From positions 60,938 through 124,937 of the forward strand of contig JAHFTQ010000007.1 in NCBI GenBank assembly GCA_023265455.1: 64,000 bases of DNA. Reading direction: 5' to 3'. The translations under genes were made by a program, and so were the position numbers. This document shows, one piece after another, positions 37,129 through 45,706 of this stretch. Positions within the stretch are counted from its first letter, which is position 1. Each line of letters opens with the position of its first letter. The notes below the pieces were generated by a model. That model made no database searches, was not told the DNA's origin, and saw only the letters and a program-made list of their open reading frames with translations. Source of the stretch: Parachlamydiales bacterium (GTDB lineage Bacteria; Chlamydiota; Chlamydiia; Chlamydiales; Rhabdochlamydiaceae).

Positions 37129-37767
37129 GGGGTATTCCTTGCCCACCAGGTAAGGCGATACGATTTTTTGTATGTCTTCAAAGGAGAAATCTTCCCGTTT
37201 TTTTCCTGGGAACTTTTCTTGGATGATCTCTTGCTCTATTTTAGTGCAAACTTCATCTTGTAAATTCTCAATTTTCATCCAAGATTTTGTAAAAAATTGG
37301 GAAACCCCATTTTCTGAATTCAGCTGACCGCCTAGAAAATAAAATTCCTTGACTTTGCTAAGATCAGGGGCTCCTGAGCAATGCTGCTTTTTTTGAAACA
37401 AAGAAAAATTGACTTTTGAATAAATCCCCTCGTTTTTAAGTTGTTCGATGAGTTTTGTTCCCCACTTAGCAGACTCTATCACATTTTTCCATCCGCCCAT
37501 CACTTTGACATCTGTGAGATCGTTTAAATCAACCCCCAGTTCTTTTAGTTTGTTAAAAATTTCGGAGACTGTTTCAACTTGAGTGCAATCGTCAATGTGA
37601 GCCGCAAAGCTATATTTTGTTTTAGGATCATGTCCTGTTAACACGTAGCAAGGGCCAAAAGATCCTACTGAAATTTTCTTCGTCTTAGAAATGATGCATT
37701 CTTTTTGAAGCATAATGACCACATCGGGTTGGGTTGTTCGCGCGGTCACATGACTGACTAATGCCAT
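37108..37767 (-). CDS. CheD/NTAN1-like (deamidase superfamily) protein
   Basis: ISVGSFGPCYVLTGHDPKTKYSFAAHIDDCTQVETVSEIFNKL resembles the Cys..His core of CheD/NTAN1-type folds. Confidence 0.5.
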   Translation of the reverse strand: MALVSHVTARTTQPDVVIMLQKECIISKTKKISVGSFGPCYVLTGHDPKTKYSFAAHIDDCTQVETVSEIFNKLKELGVDLNDLTDVKVMGGWKNVIESAKWGTKLIEQLKNEGIYSKVNFSLFQKKQHCSGAPDLSKVKEFYFLGGQLNSENGVSQFFTKSWMKIENLQDEVCTKIEQEIIQEKFPGKKREDFSFEDIQKIVSPYLVGKEYPLQIFVV

Positions 37768-37853
37768 AGTTTTTCCTATATTTTAGTTGTTGTTTCATTG
37801 AAAAGGCCCTGATTTTAGCAAATTATTCAAATTTATGGCAAAATGGATTTCCT

Positions 37854-38492
37854 GTGACACATTTACTTAAAAGAATTGCTGAAACAGCCGAGCTGCTCTA
37901 TCTTCATTTTGCTGTCAAAATCTATGAACGAATCCATCAGCGGCAAGTGCGTAAACTTTTTTACCACGACCCGTTATTTAGAGCGTGCGATAAAGCTCTT
38001 TTAAGGGGACCTAATCCTTATCGGCTGAAAGAGGCCTTTCCCTACGGAGAAACACCCCTTTGCTCCTTGAAACAACTAGCAGATCGATTTGGACTTAGCC
38101 CCCATGATAGGGTCGTTGACTTGGGCTGTGGCCGTGGAAGGGGAGTATTCTTTTTATCCCACCACTACGGCTGCCAGGCTCACGGGGTTGACCTGGTTCC
38201 GCAGTTCATTAGTAAGGCTCAAGGTTTAGCTAGGGAGTACCAGCTGAACCGTGTCACATTTTCCTGCGGAGATCTTAAACACTACGATTTTTCTCAGGCG
38301 ACATTTGTTTTTTTCTATGCAACGACATTTTCAGAGCCATTTCTCGAGGAGCTTTCTACCTCTTTGCAAGCCCTTCCCAAAGGGAGCAAAATCGTGACCG
38401 TCAGCGCGCCGCTCAAGGGCTACGCGGTTTTTGATCAGTGGTCGGTTTCATTTCCATGGGGTGAAGGGGAGGTTTTTCTTCAGAGCAAGTAG
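37854..38492 (+). CDS. Class I SAM-dependent methyltransferase (GTG start)
   Basis: DRVVDLGCGRGRGVFFLSHHYGCQAHGVDLVPQFISKAQ. Confidence 0.85.
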   Translation: MTHLLKRIAETAELLYLHFAVKIYERIHQRQVRKLFYHDPLFRACDKALLRGPNPYRLKEAFPYGETPLCSLKQLADRFGLSPHDRVVDLGCGRGRGVFFLSHHYGCQAHGVDLVPQFISKAQGLAREYQLNRVTFSCGDLKHYDFSQATFVFFYATTFSEPFLEELSTSLQALPKGSKIVTVSAPLKGYAVFDQWSVSFPWGEGEVFLQSK

Positions 38493-38494
38493 CA

Positions 38495-39151
38495 TCATTT
38501 AGAGACGGTAATAGTAGAATCCCTAGGAGCATATTCTAGAGGACGATTTACTGAGATTAATCGAGATGCATCTGTTACAACTGGAGGTAAAAGGCATCTT
38601 TCCAGATGTTTGGTTTTGATCTTAGTTTTATCAGAAGAGGCATCAATCAGCTCAAGACTGTGAAAATAATGAGGAGGGGCTATTGTTGTAATCCGCTTTT
38701 GAGGAAACTGTTTTCGTACTAACTGAATAGCTGGCGCGAGGTCAGAATCGTTCGAAATAACAAGAGCTCTGTCAAATGTATCTTGGTAAGCTAGATTTAG
38801 AAGGGATAAAGCAATATTGACGTCAGTCTCCTTTTCTTCATGACCTATCCATCGATAATTGCAAGAGGGGCATTTTCGGTTTTTCTTTTTAAAATGACCA
38901 AGAATGGGTGCGACCCCCATGAGTTCTAATGCTTGAATATAAGCTTTTTGGCATTTTTGATCGAATTCAGAAACGTGCTCAGCATATGCTGTAAAGTAAA
39001 ATACTTGGGAGAGTTCTTCTGAGTGGGATTTGAGAAAAATTCTTGAGAGAGATCTTAAATCAACCCATTGCAACTCAGGTCGCTTGAGAAAGGAAGTTGC
39101 GTGATATAGATTTAATCCATCTACGAAACAAGAAACGCGTTGTCGATGCAT
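38495..39151 (-). CDS. NYN-domain (PIN-like nuclease) protein
   Basis: RVSCFVDGLNLYHA, KETDVNIALSLLNLAYQDTFDRALVISNDSDLAPAIQLVRKQFPQKRI, CPSCNYRW zinc-type motif; start set at ATG 39151 because the longer ORF start lies in the tandem repeat. Confidence 0.85.
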   Translation of the reverse strand: MHRQRVSCFVDGLNLYHATSFLKRPELQWVDLRSLSRIFLKSHSEELSQVFYFTAYAEHVSEFDQKCQKAYIQALELMGVAPILGHFKKKNRKCPSCNYRWIGHEEKETDVNIALSLLNLAYQDTFDRALVISNDSDLAPAIQLVRKQFPQKRITTIAPPHYFHSLELIDASSDKTKIKTKHLERCLLPPVVTDASRLISVNRPLEYAPRDSTITVSK

Positions 39152-39157
39152 ACCGCC

Positions 39158-39309
39158 CCAAAAAAAACGTGCTACGGGCCGGAGCCCGTAGCTTCCGCAA
39201 AGCGCTAGCCATGCGGGACATGATATCATGCTAAAATATGGGCGGAATTTATTGCAAGATAGAATTTTTTGTAAGTGTAAAATATGTTGAGAATGAGCTG
39301 TTGCGAGCT
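39158..39309 (-). repeat. Tandem ~150-bp repeat copy A with terminator-like hairpin
   Basis: GCTACGGGC-CGGA-GCCCGTAGC (39171-39192) next to A8 (39160-39167); shared tail ttattgcaagatagaattttttgtaagtgtaaaatatgttgagaatgagctgt. Confidence 0.9.
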
Positions 39310-39454
39310 CCAAAAAAACGTGCTACGGGCCGGGGCCCGTAGCTTCTGCAAAGCGCTAACCATGCGGGACTACCTAGATTTTAAAATATGTGTGGAACTT
39401 ATTGCAAGACAGAAATTTTTGTAAGCGTAAAATATGTTGAGAATGAGCTGTAGC
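39310..39454 (-). repeat. Tandem ~150-bp repeat copy B with terminator-like hairpin
   Basis: GCTACGGGC-CGGG-GCCCGTAGC (39322-39343) next to A7 (39312-39318); offset 150-151 bp from copy A. Confidence 0.9.
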
Positions 39455-39473
39455 ACAGGGGGAAATCTAGAAT

Positions 39474-40046
39474 ATGATGCAAGTGATTATGTCAGAAAGT
39501 GATTTGGATTGTTTTCATGATCTCGGTCGCCAGAATGGTTTTCGTTATTGGTTCGCTCGGGACCTCATGAAAATGCTTGGCTATAGGGATTATGCGGTTT
39601 TTAAACGAGGCCCGATCAATAAAGCGATGCTGGTTTGCTCAACGCTCGATAGGGATGTTTCTACAAACTTTGAGAAAGAGACTCGCCTCATTGAGGGAAT
39701 AAAACAACCCGACTATCGTCTTTCCAAGTTTGCTTGTTATTTGATTGCGATAAATGGCGATGTCAAAAAAAAGGAAGTCGCTGCTGCCCAAGTCTATTTT
39801 GTTGCGGTTAACCAGATAAGCGAATGCATGAGTTTTCCTGACGATCGAAGCCCCTTGGAGCGTATGTGCAAGGAAGAGTTAGCGGCAAATCTTTTTATAA
39901 TCACACAAACTGAAGCCAAGATTCGAAATGAAAATATTCAAGGACAAAAAAACTTGAAAGATGCCGCTCTTTTCGCAAGAGAGCAAGTGCGGAGGGCTAT
40001 GGAAGCTATAGCACCCTTCTCATCAGCCAGGGTTCCACAAAAATAA
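39474..40046 (+). CDS. DinD/BRO-N-like protein
   Basis: GRQNGFRYWFARDLMKMLGYRDYAVFKRGPINKA...DYRLSKFACYLIAINGDVKKKEVAAAQVYFVAVNQ. Confidence 0.82.
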   Translation: MMQVIMSESDLDCFHDLGRQNGFRYWFARDLMKMLGYRDYAVFKRGPINKAMLVCSTLDRDVSTNFEKETRLIEGIKQPDYRLSKFACYLIAINGDVKKKEVAAAQVYFVAVNQISECMSFPDDRSPLERMCKEELAANLFIITQTEAKIRNENIQGQKNLKDAALFAREQVRRAMEAIAPFSSARVPQK

Positions 40047-40057
40047 GCGAAATTCTT

Positions 40058-40087
40058 TTGTGTAATAAAAAAAGATTTAAGTATGAT
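40058..40087 (+). promoter_or_regulatory. Sigma70-like promoter for the lipase-like operon
   Basis: TTGTGT (40058-40063), 18 nt, TATGAT (40082-40087). Confidence 0.45.
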
Positions 40088-40119
40088 CTTGCCATAACAA
40101 ATAGTAAGGAGGGCAAGAT

Positions 40120-41424
40120 ATGGCTGCTAGCGTTGCATTGAGGGTTCCTTATACCCATGAGTGGAATAATCCCATAAATGAAAATAGTTCTTTGAAGATT
40201 GCAACTGTTGCAGAGTTGGCGCGCAGTACTGGATTGAGGGCATCGCCCCCGCAAGGGTGGGTGGAAAAAATTGTCGAGGAGCTCGAATTTTCTTCCCCAG
40301 AAGAGCATAGAAAAGCCTTCGCTGGTGTTTTTATTCATAATGATGGGACGGAAGGTGTCATTTGTTTTTCTCAATCAGCTCCTACAGTAGAACTTTTCAC
40401 TAAAAATGAATTCAATTTAGAGGATAATTTGCCTGCCTGGGAAGTCATAGATACCTTTGTTAAGGCTGCATTAGTAGAACTACAGGAAAAACGAGTCCAT
40501 GTAGTGGGATATTCTTTTGGGGGAGCGATTGCTCAGTTAGTTGGCTATCATTACGGGCTATCTTCGCTTTCTCTTGATGGGCCGGGTATTGGTGAGATAA
40601 TAGAGAACTTTCATAAGAACCACCCAGAAAAACCTCTTAATCTCGACCAAGCTAGTTCTGCTAAAACAGTGATGGTTGCTCCTCATGCCATCAATCAACT
40701 GGGTAAACATGTAGGTCAGGTTGTATTCTCATGTCCTACGCCTAGCGCAACAAGTAGCTCAAATCCGAAGTATACGGTTGAAAAATTTGTCAGCTTTGTT
40801 AAAAAAGCCCTTCAGTCCTTGAATGGGGGATCTGTTGATATTAATTCTTTGCAGGAGAATGTTTGCACATTGGCTGAATTTACGGGAAAATTTCATGGAT
40901 CTTCATTATTTATCTCGGGAAAAATTGATCTCGAAGAAGGACGGAAAATGAGAGATCAAGCCTGTAAAATGACACCGAAAAGTTACTCGGAAGAACAACT
41001 GACATCAGGCTTAACAAAAGCAAGTCTTGGAGTCAGTTTAACCACCGGTGGGATGAGTACAAAAAGTTTATCTCAAGGCACTGATAAAGTGGGGGATATT
41101 GCTACTAGCGCAGGGGCTTCTATTCAGGGTTGGGGTGCATCCGTATCAGCAAATGCTGGGCAAGGTTACGTTGGTATGAGTATGCGCTCTGTTGGTGGTA
41201 CTATAACTACCGTGGGGACTGTTGCGACTGTCACCGGTACCATTGTCAATGTTGTTGGAAAAAGTGGTGAATTAATAGGTGATTTAGCACAAGAAGGTGG
41301 GAAATTAGTGACAAAGGCTGGGCTCATAGATGCTACATCTGCCTTTGGGACCGCATCCACACCATTTTTCCTTAAGCATTATCATTATTTCCTAGAAAAA
41401 ATCGAAGCCTCATTAACACAGTAG
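40120..41424 (+). CDS. Class-3-lipase-like alpha/beta hydrolase (paralog 1)
   Basis: KRVHVVGYSFGGAIAQLVGYHYGLSSLSLDGPG (GxSxG elbow); Gly/Thr/Val-rich C-terminus. Confidence 0.7.
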   Translation: MAASVALRVPYTHEWNNPINENSSLKIATVAELARSTGLRASPPQGWVEKIVEELEFSSPEEHRKAFAGVFIHNDGTEGVICFSQSAPTVELFTKNEFNLEDNLPAWEVIDTFVKAALVELQEKRVHVVGYSFGGAIAQLVGYHYGLSSLSLDGPGIGEIIENFHKNHPEKPLNLDQASSAKTVMVAPHAINQLGKHVGQVVFSCPTPSATSSSNPKYTVEKFVSFVKKALQSLNGGSVDINSLQENVCTLAEFTGKFHGSSLFISGKIDLEEGRKMRDQACKMTPKSYSEEQLTSGLTKASLGVSLTTGGMSTKSLSQGTDKVGDIATSAGASIQGWGASVSANAGQGYVGMSMRSVGGTITTVGTVATVTGTIVNVVGKSGELIGDLAQEGGKLVTKAGLIDATSAFGTASTPFFLKHYHYFLEKIEASLTQ

Positions 41425-41431
41425 GTATACG

Positions 41432-43027
41432 ATGGCATCACCTCTTGTAGTAGATAGAAATAGATTCTTTCATTATCAAAGTTTAGATGTCCCCATCTGG
41501 AATGGTTTGACGGTTAGAGAGTCCGCTCAAATTGCCGAAGCTTGCTATGAGGTCAGTGACACGAGTAAAATCCCTGAAGGATGGCAAAGTGCAAAAATTG
41601 AAGGGAGATTCCTTGCCAAGGAGAATGAAGGTCAAGATACATCTCCTGCTTTTTTCAGTAGAGTTTTTGTCTGTCCCCTTTCTAACGAAGCTATTATTGG
41701 TTTTGCAGGATTGCAAAAGACTGCAGATCTGTTCTTGTGTGCTAAATTCGCTTTAATGGATAAACTTCCTGCTTGGGAAAAAATAGACTACTTTATTCAG
41801 AAGATTGTGTTGCCAAATCTTAAGAAACAAGGTTTTGATTTGAAACGTGTCCGTGTTTTAGGTCATTCTTTAGGGGGATCCATTGCCCATTTGGTCGGTG
41901 ATCGGTATGATTGGCCCTCGCTTTCCATTGATGGCTTAGGTGTAAAGCCACTCATCCCTGATCTAAAAAATGCTGCATTAGCAAAGACAATTGCGATTGT
42001 GCCCAATGCAATTAATCAATTAGGAGATGTTTTTGGGGAAATTTTTTATGTTCTTCCTGAGGAGTCTCATTTTAATTACGGAATTGAAATAGATGAGTAC
42101 TTTGAGAGATTGTCATTTGTTGAATCTGTTTGTATTAAAGATGAAAAGTGGTTGGATTCCGAGGATCCTTTTGATCTAGCTCTCTCTTTAGTTCATAAAA
42201 CAGTAGCCTTTCATGCTATTTCCAATTTTACGGAAGGAAAACCCGATGAAGAGAGTGCGAATTATTACGTTCAGACCTTAAAGCAAGGAGTAGAAACCAT
42301 CCTATGGAGCGATGCCAAACAAAAATTTAAAGAGGGAATGGTAAAAGGTATTACTGACTTTAGTAATGGTTGTGAGCACCTAGGGCTTAGCACATTAAAA
42401 GGCGTCAAAGATGGCTACTATGCTGGAAAAGATATTGGCCTGACAACCGGTGCGGCTGTAGGAGGTATGATAGGTGCTGCTCATCTTGGAGCTGCCGGAG
42501 TAGTAATAGGAACTGGAGTAGGGGCTGTTGACGGAGGGTGGAGATGGGGTAAGATAGGTCTTGGAATTGGCCTTGGAGTTGTAACGTGTGTCTGTATTTT
42601 CACCCCTGGATTACAGGCGGCTCTTCCGGCTTTGCCAGCTATAGCTAACGCAATTATAGTTGTAGTCCCCAGTGCATCTGCTTATGCGGGAACAATCGCA
42701 ACTGTAGCTGGAACAACAGTAGCAGGAGGAGCTGCTGTCGGGGGTGTAGGAGCTGTAAAAAATGGTGTTAGTTTAGGGACTAGTCTTGGAGGAAAAGGAG
42801 CAATAATGGGATGGGAAGGTGGAAAGTGGTGGGGAGAGAAGATATGCACTGCGACGGGAACTGTAGTGGGAGGCGTTGTTGGGCTAGGAACTTCCCTTCC
42901 TAAAACTCTTGAAAGCTTTGCCCGTGGAGGAACCGAAATTGCAACCGGATCAAAGGGGGGCGCGTTCTTTCTTATGTTTTTTTATCTGAGGCCTAAAATT
43001 AGTCATGCTGTTATCCATCATGTTTAA
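41432..43027 (+). CDS. Class-3-lipase-like alpha/beta hydrolase with glycine-rich hydrophobic C-terminus (paralog 2)
   Basis: KRVRVLGHSLGGSIAHLVGDRYDWPSLSIDGLG; GAAVGGMIGAAHLGAAGVVIGTGVGAVDGG tail. Confidence 0.7.
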   Translation: MASPLVVDRNRFFHYQSLDVPIWNGLTVRESAQIAEACYEVSDTSKIPEGWQSAKIEGRFLAKENEGQDTSPAFFSRVFVCPLSNEAIIGFAGLQKTADLFLCAKFALMDKLPAWEKIDYFIQKIVLPNLKKQGFDLKRVRVLGHSLGGSIAHLVGDRYDWPSLSIDGLGVKPLIPDLKNAALAKTIAIVPNAINQLGDVFGEIFYVLPEESHFNYGIEIDEYFERLSFVESVCIKDEKWLDSEDPFDLALSLVHKTVAFHAISNFTEGKPDEESANYYVQTLKQGVETILWSDAKQKFKEGMVKGITDFSNGCEHLGLSTLKGVKDGYYAGKDIGLTTGAAVGGMIGAAHLGAAGVVIGTGVGAVDGGWRWGKIGLGIGLGVVTCVCIFTPGLQAALPALPAIANAIIVVVPSASAYAGTIATVAGTTVAGGAAVGGVGAVKNGVSLGTSLGGKGAIMGWEGGKWWGEKICTATGTVVGGVVGLGTSLPKTLESFARGGTEIATGSKGGAFFLMFFYLRPKISHAVIHHV

Positions 43028-43051
43028 TAAGTTAAATAAAAGGAGAAAAAT

Positions 43052-43324
43052 ATGGCATCAAAAGTAAATCAAAACGCCGTTAAAGTGGGAAAAGAACTTG
43101 ATAGTTCGATTCCAGAAACTCTTGGGAAAATTGCCCATCCGGCAGCAAAAACAACTGCTGCGGTATTACCCGTAATAAATAAAGCTCTTGAAGTAACCCA
43201 GCATAGATCAGTAGGGACCTTTCTAGCTCAAGAAAAACACAGAACTCCAGCTGAATTTTTAGCTCAGAAAGACCATAGAACCATCTCAGAATTTTTGCAA
43301 GGAGTACAGTCCAGAAATCATTAG
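43052..43324 (+). CDS. Small protein with three tandem ~13-aa C-terminal repeats
   Basis: HRSVGTFLAQEK / HRTPAEFLAQKD / HRTISEFLQGVQ; RBS aaggagaaaaat before ATG; follows the lipase paralogs. Confidence 0.65.
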   Translation: MASKVNQNAVKVGKELDSSIPETLGKIAHPAAKTTAAVLPVINKALEVTQHRSVGTFLAQEKHRTPAEFLAQKDHRTISEFLQGVQSRNH

Positions 43325-43327
43325 GGG

Positions 43328-44245
43328 CTATTTTTGCTCAGTTAAAAACTGCTTTTTGATGAAATTGGGCAGGGCAAAAGAGGCCGAGTGAATTTCAGCA
43401 TTGTAATACTTCAATTCCCCTTCGATTCCCTGCAGCCGCTCTTGGATCTCTTGAGTGGTGAGGTTGCGATAGCTGGTGTTATCGGTTGCCCAACCCATGG
43501 CTAAAAAGCCTCCAAAGTAGCTGGGGATCGCAGCTATATAAAAGCCCACGTCTTGGAAAAAGGGACGGCGTCTTTGATAAGTGTCTTTGATTTCAGAAGG
43601 TTGCAGAAAAGGGACGCCGTTTTGATTGACGAAGATCCCATCTTTTTTCAGAATATTTTTGCAGTCGCCGTAAAATTCTTGGGTGAAAAGTACAGCGCCG
43701 GGTCCGATAGGATCGGTAGAGTCGCAAATGATCACATCAAATCGTTCCTCAGTCTCTTTGACAAATTTAGCTCCATCGGTAATCACGAGTTCCAAGCGAG
43801 GGTCGCTAAATGCGCCATTGGAGAGTGTTGGAAGATACTTTTTCGATAGATCAACAACAGATCCATCGATTTCGACCATCACGACCTTTTTAACTTTTTT
43901 ATGGCGGATCACTTCACGAAGGATTCCTCCATCGCCTCCTCCGATAATTAAGACTTGCTCAGCATGACCATGGGAAATCAGCGGCACATGCACCATCATT
44001 TCATGATAGACATACTCATCCGCCTGAGTGGTCTGGACAACACCATCTAATCCTAGCACACGGCCCAGACGGCTATTTTCAAAAATGGTCAGGTCTTGCA
44101 GTTCTGTCTTTTCTTGGATGAGGATTTCGTCAATTCTGACGGTCTGTCTCCACTCGGGATAAAGCGTTTCGTCATACCATTCTGCTGCCAAGCAGGGCGT
44201 AGTGATAGAAAGAGTCAATAGGGATGTCCAAATCAATCGAAGCAT
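43328..44245 (-). CDS. speE: Spermidine synthase with apparent N-terminal signal peptide
   Basis: MLRLIWTSLLTLSITTPCLAAEWYDETLYPEW..., VLIIGGGDGGILREVIRHKKVKKVVMVEIDGSVVDLSKKYLP, DVIICDSTDPIGPG. Confidence 0.9.
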   Translation of the reverse strand: MLRLIWTSLLTLSITTPCLAAEWYDETLYPEWRQTVRIDEILIQEKTELQDLTIFENSRLGRVLGLDGVVQTTQADEYVYHEMMVHVPLISHGHAEQVLIIGGGDGGILREVIRHKKVKKVVMVEIDGSVVDLSKKYLPTLSNGAFSDPRLELVITDGAKFVKETEERFDVIICDSTDPIGPGAVLFTQEFYGDCKNILKKDGIFVNQNGVPFLQPSEIKDTYQRRRPFFQDVGFYIAAIPSYFGGFLAMGWATDNTSYRNLTTQEIQERLQGIEGELKYYNAEIHSASFALPNFIKKQFLTEQK

Positions 44246-44311
44246 AGCTAATCTCCTTGTAAAGATTAGCATACTAGATGAAAGAGTCTATTTTTTAAAG
44301 AAAGATTGAGG

Positions 44312-45598
44312 TTACATAATCTGGCAAGGCAGTTTTCTTGAATAGTCGTCGTCTGGGGGGCTCACGATTACAGGTTGAGGTTTGGGGTTGGTAAAATCAC
44401 AGATCTGTAGGTTTGTTTTATCATCGCAAATGTAATATAACAAGCCCTTCGCACTATCGGCAACTATCCGACCTCTTCCTTTCCCATGAGTTAAAACTAT
44501 GGATTCTTTTGTTTTGACATCCCAGATCTTAATTTCTGTAACCGGAGGGCTAGCTTGGTAAGATTGTGTAATCAATCTTCCATCCCAAAAAATGACAAGG
44601 TAAGTAAAGCGTTGGGAGGGAAGGTAGAAGGCATTATTCTCATTAGTATTGATAGCAGGCATTTCTGCAATAGTTTCTTTTAGAGCGAGTGTTTCAAGAT
44701 CCCAGATCTTAATGCTACTATCTGGACCGACTGAAAAAACCTGATTGCCCTTGACGGCAACAGATGTCATTAGACCTTGATGCTGCGTTCGACAGATACA
44801 AGCATCTGTTGTAAGGTCAAAGATCAAGATCTCTCCCCAAAGATGTCCTACAATAATTCTATTACGATCAAGAGCCAGGGCTGTAATGGGGTGTCCAGAG
44901 ATACTTAGAGTTTTAATGAGACCCTCTAAATTCCAAACGATAATATCGCCATTTGCATGTCCCGAAATGATCCTTTCATGATCGGGGTCTGTGACAAGGC
45001 ATTTGGTGGGCTTGATGGGAGCTACAATTCTATGAGTGATGATTTGGCTGTTTTTCTTATCACGGATTTCAAGTAATCCCATCGAAGAACCGACCACCAG
45101 CATTTCATTGTAAAAGCCATAACACTGGATATCCGAAGAATCAATATGGACTAACTGTATTTGATCAACAATCTTCATCTCGTTGGCGTCAAGGATATGG
45201 ATCTCTTTTTCACTAACCGCTGTTATGATCTTGTCCTGGCAAATCCCTATAAATTTGCCGTGGTCTTGACTTGAGTGGGTAATTACCTTACAGATACCTT
45301 GGCTCAGATTTGAGTGAACTATACAACGGAGCCTAAAATCTGTTCCTTCTGGAATGTTGGAACTCTGGGGAAATGTCTGATAAAATGTATGCTTCCAAAA
45401 GACATTATCTGAATAGATCTGTGAGGAGATCACGTATATTTGCCTAGAGACTAAGCTAAAACTCCCAAGATCGTTATAAGAAAGGTGTTCCAAAATATTG
45501 GAAAGAATTTCGTTGGGGAAGGATGAAAACGTAGGATTTTGTTCAATATGGTCGTTTCTTGTAGTTGTAATAGCCGAGTCATTTATTTGGTTTGTCAT
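44312..45598 (-). CDS. F-box + WD40-repeat protein (eukaryotic-like)
   Basis: F-box FSSFPNEILSNILEHLSYNDLGSFSLVSRQIYVISSQIYSDNVFWK; WD-type repeats such as RIISGHANGDIIVWNLEG, VFSVGPDSSIKIWDLETL, TEIKIWDVKTKES. Confidence 0.85.
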   Translation of the reverse strand: MTNQINDSAITTTRNDHIEQNPTFSSFPNEILSNILEHLSYNDLGSFSLVSRQIYVISSQIYSDNVFWKHTFYQTFPQSSNIPEGTDFRLRCIVHSNLSQGICKVITHSSQDHGKFIGICQDKIITAVSEKEIHILDANEMKIVDQIQLVHIDSSDIQCYGFYNEMLVVGSSMGLLEIRDKKNSQIITHRIVAPIKPTKCLVTDPDHERIISGHANGDIIVWNLEGLIKTLSISGHPITALALDRNRIIVGHLWGEILIFDLTTDACICRTQHQGLMTSVAVKGNQVFSVGPDSSIKIWDLETLALKETIAEMPAINTNENNAFYLPSQRFTYLVIFWDGRLITQSYQASPPVTEIKIWDVKTKESIVLTHGKGRGRIVADSAKGLLYYICDDKTNLQICDFTNPKPQPVIVSPPDDDYSRKLPCQIM

Positions 45599-45706
45599 AT
45601 AATTATTATCTCATTCTATTATTTAATTACTCATCCATTATATAAAATTATAATTATATATGCAATATATTTTTCAAAACTATAACTAGCTAAAAATCAG
45701 GGGGTT

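Noticed and set aside
39152-39313. N-terminal extension of the NYN ORF (MELATAHSQHILHL...RFFWGG)
   Set aside because: Encoded by the tandem repeat and terminator hairpin; the domain starts right after ATG 39151.
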